In this document: positions 58,545-64,000 of the stretch, in pieces
Position numbering within the stretch: position 1 is the stretch's first letter
Layout: the number at the start of each line of letters is the position of its first letter
Assembly (NCBI GenBank): GCA_965221855.1
Contig: CBDCSV010000007.1
Location: 372,001-436,000, forward strand
DNA length: 64,000 nt
Reading direction: 5' to 3'
From: JAJDXO01 sp965221855
Lineage (GTDB): Bacteria; Pseudomonadota; Alphaproteobacteria; Rhodospirillales; UBA2165
The notes under the pieces: generated by a model
Told to the model about the DNA's origin: nothing
Database searches by the model: none
The model's input: the letters and a program-made list of their open reading frames with translations, nothing else
Made by a program: the position numbers and the translations under genes

Positions 58545-59711
58545 GTGAGCCGCAAATTTCCACGCAGCAACAAGATCCGCGTGCTGGTCAACGGAATTCA
58601 TGCAAAGAGCGGCGGCGGGGTCACCTACCTGAGAAATATCCTGCCGCCCCTCGCGGACGATGACGATCTCGAAATCCATCTTGTCCTTCATCGCGATCAA
58701 TCCGAGCTCTATGGATTTTTGAGTGAGAAGGTGCGCGTCCATCCGCTCGAATTCGACAACCGGTTCTTCCCCGCCCTGGTGTGGGAGCAGCTGTCCCTGC
58801 CGGGTCTGGCCAGATCGATGTCCGCCGACGTCACCTTCTCGCCGGCCAACTACGGACCGCTGTTCGCGCCGAACCGGGTGATCCTGCTGAGAAACTCCCT
58901 CGCGGTCGTCGGCCGGGAAACACGGCTCTCGCGCCGTCCCTACTGGATAGGACTGGCCCTGATGACGGGTCTGTCGCTGTTGACCTGTACGAAGGCGATC
59001 GCGGTCTCTCGGTACGCCAGGAACGCCTTGACCTTCGGTTTCGGCGGCCGCCTCCGGGACAGGGTTACCATCGTCAATCACGGGGTAGACCCGGTGTTTT
59101 CGCCGGACGATACGGTGGACCGCGAACCCTATTTGCTGGCGGTCTCCGATATCTATATTCAGAAAAATATCCACACCCTTGTCGAGGCGATGGCGGCGGT
59201 TCATCGCCGGCGTCCGGAGATCAAATTGAAGATCGCCGGACGATCCATCGATGCCGGCTATATGGGGGAGCTTCAGAAGAGGATTGCCGAGCTCGACCTG
59301 GCCGGCGCAGTCGAGTTCCTGGGGGAGAAACGGACCGGCGAGCTGCTCGAATTGTACCGCCGCTGTCTGGTGTTCGTGTTTCCCTCGACGGTGGAAACAT
59401 TCGGCAATCCGCTGGTCGAGGCGATGGCCTGCGGCGCCCCCATCGCCTGCTCGAACACGGCGGCCATGCCCGAAATCGTGGGCGATGCGGCGGAATTCTT
59501 TTCGCCCCTGGATGCCGAAGAGATGGCTTCCAGGATTCTCGCGATTGCCGATGACCCGGCGCTGCGGCGCGAACTGGGACTCCGCGCAACCAAGCGGGCC
59601 GCCGGATATTCGTGGTCCAGGGCGGCCTCGGAAACCGCTGAGGTCATCAAGAAGGCCGCCCGGGGCGGAAGGCGGCGCGGCGACTCTCCCAAGGTTCGGG
59701 CAACGCGATGA
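58545..59711 (+). CDS. Glycosyltransferase family 4 (GT-B fold)
   Basis: The 388-residue protein has an N-terminal GT-B domain starting IRVLVNGIHAKSGGGVTYLRN and a C-terminal nucleotide-sugar domain with AVSDIYIQKNIHTLVEAM, FVFPSTVETFGNPLVEAMACG (in part; the EX7E-type Glu pair) and PEIVGDAAEFF. This is the family-4 pattern of sugar transfer to lipid-linked or surface glycans. The start is GTG 58545, with no strong ribosome-binding site. It converges on wecC. Confidence 0.9.
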   Translation: MSRKFPRSNKIRVLVNGIHAKSGGGVTYLRNILPPLADDDDLEIHLVLHRDQSELYGFLSEKVRVHPLEFDNRFFPALVWEQLSLPGLARSMSADVTFSPANYGPLFAPNRVILLRNSLAVVGRETRLSRRPYWIGLALMTGLSLLTCTKAIAVSRYARNALTFGFGGRLRDRVTIVNHGVDPVFSPDDTVDREPYLLAVSDIYIQKNIHTLVEAMAAVHRRRPEIKLKIAGRSIDAGYMGELQKRIAELDLAGAVEFLGEKRTGELLELYRRCLVFVFPSTVETFGNPLVEAMACGAPIACSNTAAMPEIVGDAAEFFSPLDAEEMASRILAIADDPALRRELGLRATKRAAGYSWSRAASETAEVIKKAARGGRRRGDSPKVRATR

Positions 59712-59715
59712 GCGT

Positions 59716-59737
59716 CCGGCCGCCCCGGCCGGGGTTT
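59716..59737. terminator. Possible terminator hairpin between the GT and wecC genes
   Basis: CCGGCC (59716-59721) and GGCCGG (59727-59732) enclose GCCCC and are followed by GGTTT. It lies in the 32-bp gap between two convergent genes. Confidence 0.4.
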
Positions 59738-59743
59738 CGCCTT

Positions 59744-60991
59744 CTATCGCCAGATGCCGCGGGTGTCGATGACGGTTTTCCCGGCGAGGCGGTCCCGTTC
59801 CAGGGAGCGGAACTCGTTGTGATCGGTGAGCAGGACGACGATATGGGCGGCATCGAGGGCATCGTCGAGCGCGCAGAGCGCCGCGTCCCCGAGGGCGAGG
59901 CCGTCCGGCAGGGAGTCGATATTCGGTTCGACGATCAGCATCGGCACCGACGTCTCCGCCGCCAGCAGGCGGATCACGTCGAGGGCCGGGCTTTCGCGAA
60001 GGTCGTCGATGTCGGCCTTGTAGGCCAGGCCGAGACAGGCCACCGGCCCTCCCGGCAGCTCATCGAGCGCGGCCGTGATTCGCCGCACCACGCGCGCCGG
60101 CATGCCGTCATTGACGTCCCGGGCGGTTTGGATCAGCGGCGTCGACTCCGGCGCCGTCTGGACGATGAACCAGGGGTCGACGGCGATACAGTGGCCGCCG
60201 ACGCCGGGCCCGGGCCGCAGGATATCGACCCGGGGATGGCGGTTGGCCAGCTCGACCAGCGACCAGACGTCGATGCCGAGTTCCTCGCACACATTCGCCA
60301 TCTCGTTGGCGAACGCGATGTTGGTGTCCCGGTAGGCATTCTCGGCGAGCTTGACCAACTCGGCGGTCCGGGCGTCCGTGACGTGGCAGTCGCCCTTGAC
60401 GAAGGCGGCGTAAAACGCTTTTGCCTTTTCGCCGCACGCCGGGGTCAGGCCGCCGATCACCCGGTCGTTGTCGACCAGCTCCAACAGGATTCGGCCCGGC
60501 AATACGCGCTCCGGACTGTGGGCCACATGCACGTCGCAGGTCTCGCCGCCGTCGGCCGGAAAGGAAAGATCGGCCCGCTCCTCGGCCAGCCAGTCGGCCA
60601 GCTGCCCGGTGGTGCCGACGGGCGAGGTGGATTCGAGCACCACGAGGTCGCCGGATTTCAGCACCGGCGCGAGGCCGCGGGCGGCGGCCTCCAAATGCTC
60701 GAGGTCCGCGGTTCGCCGGTCGGTGAACGGGGTGGGGACGGCAATGACGAAGACGTCGGCCTCCACCGGTTTGGCGCGGATCGTGAAATTTCCCGACGCG
60801 ATCGCGCTCCGCACCAGGATGTCGAGATCGGGCTCGACGATATGGGTTTCGCCCCGGCCGAGTTCCTCGACCACGCCGTCATCGGCGTCGACGCCGACCA
60901 CCTCGATGCCCCGGTTGGCGATGACCGCCGCCGTCGGCAAGCCCACGTAGCCGAGCCCGATCACGCAAACTCTGCCGGATCCGCCGTTCAT
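59744..60991 (-). CDS. wecC: UDP-N-acetyl-D-mannosamine dehydrogenase
   Basis: The 415-residue NAD-dependent nucleotide-sugar 6-dehydrogenase oxidises UDP-ManNAc to UDP-ManNAcA. It has the Rossmann motif VIGLGYVGLPTAA (residues 10-22), AENAYRDTNIAFANE (Lys/Asn active-site region), the catalytic-Cys motif GPGVGGHCIAVDPWF and the C-terminal LGLAYKADIDDLRESP. The start overlaps the end of wecB, forming a two-gene unit that makes ManNAcA for a surface polysaccharide. Confidence 0.95.
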   Translation of the reverse strand: MNGGSGRVCVIGLGYVGLPTAAVIANRGIEVVGVDADDGVVEELGRGETHIVEPDLDILVRSAIASGNFTIRAKPVEADVFVIAVPTPFTDRRTADLEHLEAAARGLAPVLKSGDLVVLESTSPVGTTGQLADWLAEERADLSFPADGGETCDVHVAHSPERVLPGRILLELVDNDRVIGGLTPACGEKAKAFYAAFVKGDCHVTDARTAELVKLAENAYRDTNIAFANEMANVCEELGIDVWSLVELANRHPRVDILRPGPGVGGHCIAVDPWFIVQTAPESTPLIQTARDVNDGMPARVVRRITAALDELPGGPVACLGLAYKADIDDLRESPALDVIRLLAAETSVPMLIVEPNIDSLPDGLALGDAALCALDDALDAAHIVVLLTDHNEFRSLERDRLAGKTVIDTRGIWR

Positions 60992-62100
60992 GAGCCGATC
61001 ACGTCGGCTATTCGCGAGGCCGCCCTGCCGTCGCCGTAAGGGTTGATGGCTTTGCTCATCTCATCGTATGCCGCCCGGTCCTCCAACAGCCGCTCGGTCT
61101 CCGAAACGATTTTCGCCCGGTCGGTGCCGACCAGACGCACGGTGCCGGCATCGACGGCCTCCGGCCGCTCGGTGACATCCCGCATGACCAGAACCGGCTT
61201 GCCGAGCGACGGGGCTTCCTCCTGTATGCCGCCGGAATCGGTGATGATCAACCGCGCCCGGTCCATCAGGGCGACGAACGGCAGGTAGGCGACGGGTTCG
61301 ACCAAGTGCACATTGTCCCGGCCGCCGAGGATATCGTGAACCGGCCCCTGGACGTTGGGATTGAGGTGGACCGGATAGACGATCTCCACATCGGGCCGCG
61401 CACCGAGGTCGGCGAGGGCGCCGCAGATTCGCTGAAATCCGTCACCGAAGTTCTCCCGCCGGTGGCCGGTCACCAGGATCAATTGACGTTCCGGGTTCAG
61501 CGCGGGCAGTCCGGATTGGACGGAGCCGGCGAGGACGCCGTCCTCGGCCAGACGGTCGCGGGCGGCGAACAGCGCATCGATCACCGTATTGCCGGTGACC
61601 GTAATGCCGCTCTCGCCGATGCCTTCGCCGAGCAGGTTTTGACGCGCCGATTGGGTGGGCGCGAAGTGCAAGTCGCACAGGGTGTCGGTCACCCGGCGGT
61701 TCATTTCCTCCGGCCACGGCGCCATCATGTTTCCGCTGCGAAGCCCAGCCTCCACATGTCCGACCGGGATGCCCTCATGGAACGCCGCCAGCGAGGCGGC
61801 CATCGTCGTTGTGGTATCGCCGTGAACCAATATCCGGTCGGGCGCCAGCTCCTCGAAGATCGGGGGCAGGCCGCGAAGCACCGCGGTCGTGATGTCCTCC
61901 AGGGTTTGTCCGTGGGTCATGATGTCGAGATCGAACTCGGGCTCGATTTCGAACACGGCAAGAACCTGATCGAGCATGTCCCGGTGCTGCGCACTGACGC
62001 AAACGAACGACTCGATGCCGTCGCGCGCCGCCAATTCACTGACGACGGGCGCCATCTTGATGGCTTCGGGCCGGGTGCCGAAGACGGAAAGAACGCGCAT
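60988..62100 (-). CDS. wecB: UDP-N-acetylglucosamine 2-epimerase (non-hydrolysing)
   Basis: The 370-residue GT-B-fold enzyme interconverts UDP-GlcNAc and UDP-ManNAc. Hallmarks are FGTRPEAIKMAPV at the N-terminus, HGDTTTTMAASLAAF and GHVEAGLRSGN (Asp/Glu/His of the active site), TGHRRENFG and DSGGIQEEAPSLGKPVLV. The start ATG 62100 lacks an obvious ribosome-binding site. It feeds wecC, whose start overlaps its stop. Confidence 0.96.
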   Translation of the reverse strand: MRVLSVFGTRPEAIKMAPVVSELAARDGIESFVCVSAQHRDMLDQVLAVFEIEPEFDLDIMTHGQTLEDITTAVLRGLPPIFEELAPDRILVHGDTTTTMAASLAAFHEGIPVGHVEAGLRSGNMMAPWPEEMNRRVTDTLCDLHFAPTQSARQNLLGEGIGESGITVTGNTVIDALFAARDRLAEDGVLAGSVQSGLPALNPERQLILVTGHRRENFGDGFQRICGALADLGARPDVEIVYPVHLNPNVQGPVHDILGGRDNVHLVEPVAYLPFVALMDRARLIITDSGGIQEEAPSLGKPVLVMRDVTERPEAVDAGTVRLVGTDRAKIVSETERLLEDRAAYDEMSKAINPYGDGRAASRIADVIGS

Positions 62101-62207
62101 GGAAGGAGTGCCCCCGTTAGACGTGGCACCGGTATAACAGAAGCAGGGCCCTGAAACGAATATGAAACGAATACTGAAAATACGGCGCGGGCGGGGGTTG
62201 GAAGGAG

Positions 62208-62978
62208 TCAGGACCGTTCCCGGAGTTCCTTGATCATTTGCCGCATGGTCCGGAGGTCGATCGCGCCCGGCACCACCCGGTCGCCGATGATGAAGGCCGG
62301 GGTTCCGCGAATCCCCAAGCGCTCGGCGAGCCGAGAGTTGCGTTGCAGCGCCTGTTCCACCGCCGGATCATTCAAGTCCGCCTTGATCGCTTCCGGATCG
62401 AGGCCGACGTTCCCGGCGATGCGCAATATCTTGCGCTCGGACAGGCCACCCTGGGATTCCATCAGCGCGGTATGGAAATCCATGTACTTGTCCCGGTCCC
62501 GGTTCCAGGCGGCCAGCGCCGCGCGGGCGGCGATCCGCGATTCCGGTGTCAGGATGGGGAACTCCTTGAACACCCAACGAATGTCGCCGTCGGTCCTGAG
62601 CAACTCCTGGATGGCGGGGAACACCTGTTTGCAGAAGCCGCACAGGTAGTCGAAAAACTCGACGACGGTGACGCCGCCCCTCGGGTTCCCGCCGACCGGC
62701 GACGTGGGGTCGCGTTCCAGTTCGCGGCGGTGCGCGGCCAGATTGGAGCGCTGACGCTCGTTTTGCCGCGCCTGTTCGCGCTGCTGGAGGATTTGGATCG
62801 CCTCCAGAATGATCTCGGGATTGTTGCGGAGGTAATCGCCCATAAGCTCCCGGACCTCTTCTTTCTGCTGGTCCGTCAGCCCGTCCGGAAATGGCCGGGG
62901 ACCGCTTTGTGCGGCGGCATCACCCGGGAGGGCGAGGGTCGCGGCGGCGAGCGCCAATAGGACGGCAAGGCTTTTCAT
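62208..62978 (-). CDS. DsbA-family thiol:disulfide oxidoreductase (periplasmic)
   Basis: The 256-residue protein has a signal peptide (MKSLAVLLALAAATLALPGDAAA), a helical N-terminal region (EEVRELMGDYLRNNPEIILEA) like the BdbD/ScsC-type dimerisation segment, and a thioredoxin domain with the redox pair Cys113-Gly-Phe-Cys116 in DYLCGFCKQVF and the cis-Pro in GIRGTPAFIIG. It probably oxidises or isomerises disulfides in the periplasm. ATG 62978 is set by the signal peptide; the open frame extends to 63194 without similarity. The M48 protease gene lies upstream on the same strand (146-bp gap). Confidence 0.92.
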   Translation of the reverse strand: MKSLAVLLALAAATLALPGDAAAQSGPRPFPDGLTDQQKEEVRELMGDYLRNNPEIILEAIQILQQREQARQNERQRSNLAAHRRELERDPTSPVGGNPRGGVTVVEFFDYLCGFCKQVFPAIQELLRTDGDIRWVFKEFPILTPESRIAARAALAAWNRDRDKYMDFHTALMESQGGLSERKILRIAGNVGLDPEAIKADLNDPAVEQALQRNSRLAERLGIRGTPAFIIGDRVVPGAIDLRTMRQMIKELRERS

Positions 62979-63124
62979 CGAACGGGAAACCCGGCGGCTT
63001 TGACGCCGGGATGATGACCCAGCCCCCGCCGGGGAACAAGTGGAGACGGCTGAAACCCCCGTTGTCTCACGAAAAAATGACTCCTGGCGGAGAAGCCGGA
63101 GATTGGCGGACTCACCGGAAACGG

Positions 63125-64000
63125 CTACCGGTTTCGGCGCTGCCGGACCAGACCGGTCTCGGCTGCGGAAAGCACGTCCTGGGCCCGTATCCACGCCGGC
63201 GAGCCGGCCGGGAGCAGGTGAATCGCCCGGTCTGCGAGCCCCTTGGCATCGCCATAGCGGCGTTGCAGCAGAGCCTGCTCGGCGAGGGCATGAGACATGC
63301 GTCCCCGCTCACCCTTCCGGCCATAGGCGATGCCCAGTTGATGCCAGACCGATGCCCGGTTCGGCTCCCGGCTCAGCGACGCGGACAGGTTTTCGATGGC
63401 CGCGTCGAGCAGGGCCGGATCCTGGGTCGACACCTGGACGCGGCCCATGTCGGCCCGCAGCAAGGCCGAATCCAGGACCAGACGGATGGCCTCCTCGTAG
63501 TAAGGCAGGGCCTCCCGCGCGCGGCCGCTTTCGAACAAGATCTGGCCCTTCAGTTCCCGGAAATAGCCATCTTCCGGAAATTCGGCGATCAGCCCGCTGA
63601 TGCCGTCCAGCGCCTGTTCGATGTTGGCGCCCCGGTAATGCGCGATGGAACGGGCGTAGCGGGCGACCACGGATCGGTCGCTATCGGGAAAGGCCCGGAA
63701 CGTGCGCGGCGGCGGCTCGATGAAAGCGATCAGCTTGGCCCGCATGCGGTTATGCAATTTTACCAAATCCGGATCGGCGGGGACGTCGGAATAGGGAGAT
63801 TGCCGCACATGTTCTTCCAGAAACGATATTCGGTCCGAGGACAGGGGGTGGGTCCGCACATAGGCGTCCTGCGAGGCCGTACTCAGGGCTTCCTGTCCCC
63901 GGAGAACGTCCATGAAGCGCAGCAGCCCGCGGGCGGATTGCCCGGTGGCGTCGAGCAGCCGTACCGCCGCCTGATCGGCGGCGTTTTCCTGGGTTCTGGA
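63125..64000 (-). CDS. M48 metalloprotease with TPR domain (BepA/YfgC-like), C-terminal part
   Basis: The gene enters from the right edge, so only the C-terminal 290 or so residues are seen. The visible part starts SRTQENAADQAAVRLLDATG; ENAADQ matches the third zinc-ligand Glu region of M48 peptidases, and YVRTHPLSSDRI is a hallmark of the BepA group. The rest forms TPR-like helices (ALDGISGLIAEFPEDGYFREL, ALPYYEEAIRL, AIENLSASLSREPNRASVWHQLG, in part). BepA-like proteins act on outer-membrane assembly in the periplasm. The HExxH motif lies beyond the window. Confidence 0.9.
   Translation of the reverse strand, partial: SRTQENAADQAAVRLLDATGQSARGLLRFMDVLRGQEALSTASQDAYVRTHPLSSDRISFLEEHVRQSPYSDVPADPDLVKLHNRMRAKLIAFIEPPPRTFRAFPDSDRSVVARYARSIAHYRGANIEQALDGISGLIAEFPEDGYFRELKGQILFESGRAREALPYYEEAIRLVLDSALLRADMGRVQVSTQDPALLDAAIENLSASLSREPNRASVWHQLGIAYGRKGERGRMSHALAEQALLQRRYGDAKGLADRAIHLLPAGSPAWIRAQDVLSAAETGLVRQRRNR

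Noticed and set aside
1..64000. CRISPR arrays, prophage or toxin-antitoxin modules
   Set aside because: No regularly spaced direct repeats, cas genes, phage structural genes or recognisable toxin-antitoxin pairs were seen.

Overview
The window is 64 kb of high-GC DNA with densely packed genes. It looks like a chromosomal segment of an environmental alphaproteobacterium. The support is the gatCAB amidotransferase set, a urt-ure urea operon behind a sigma-54 promoter, several TRAP transporters, a BKACE enzyme, nrdAB behind a B12 riboswitch and NrdR boxes, and a WecB/WecC pair. The taxonomic call is inference from gene content; no rRNA is present.

Layout. 1-6.3 kb: edge of ruvX, a Bug-type binding protein with no signal peptide, a Nudix hydrolase, a pirin, and class Ia ribonucleotide reductase nrdAB transcribed leftward behind a cobalamin riboswitch. 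6.5-9.7 kb: gatCAB. 9.7-11.3 kb: two tiny membrane proteins, an intact IS5-family element (873 bp) and a hairpin-rich spacer. 11.3-16.6 kb: a MarR regulator divergent from hmgA-fahA-cytochrome P450 (homogentisate catabolism), then a convergent BKACE gene. 17.0-27.8 kb: urtABCDE-ureDABCEFG, covering urea import and urease with its nickel accessory proteins. 27.9 kb: tRNA-Ser(GCU). 28.2-35.7 kb: an arylsulfotransferase-like gene, a TRAP transporter with a GST, a BNR beta-propeller and a glyoxalase. 35.9-42.8 kb: a TetR gene with two operators, divergent from a TRAP transporter, MDR reductase, nitrilase and GST. 43.3-51.7 kb: an ABC importer (binding protein and two permeases, no ATPase) interleaved with a metal-ligand-less M24 protein, OsmC, a GST paralogous to the previous one, a double GlcG-domain protein and an amidohydrolase. 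51.8-54.6 kb: TRIC channel, class II aldolase, FAH-family hydrolase and HpaR-like regulator. 54.7-62.1 kb: surface-polysaccharide genes (asnB, glycosyltransferase, wecC, wecB) interrupted by an AT-rich two-gene insert. 62.2-64 kb: a DsbA-like oxidoreductase and the C-terminal part of an M48/TPR protease.

How it fits together. Four solute-importer loci (urea ABC, two TRAP, one peptide-type ABC) lie next to enzymes that could process what they import. This suggests a scavenging lifestyle on urea, aromatic acids and small organic nitrogen compounds. The best candidates for an undescribed system are the two adjacent catabolic clusters at 35.9-42.8 kb and 43.3-51.7 kb. The first has TetR operators placed over a promoter. 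The second combines a degenerate M24 protein with an ATPase-less ABC importer. The substrates of both are unknown.
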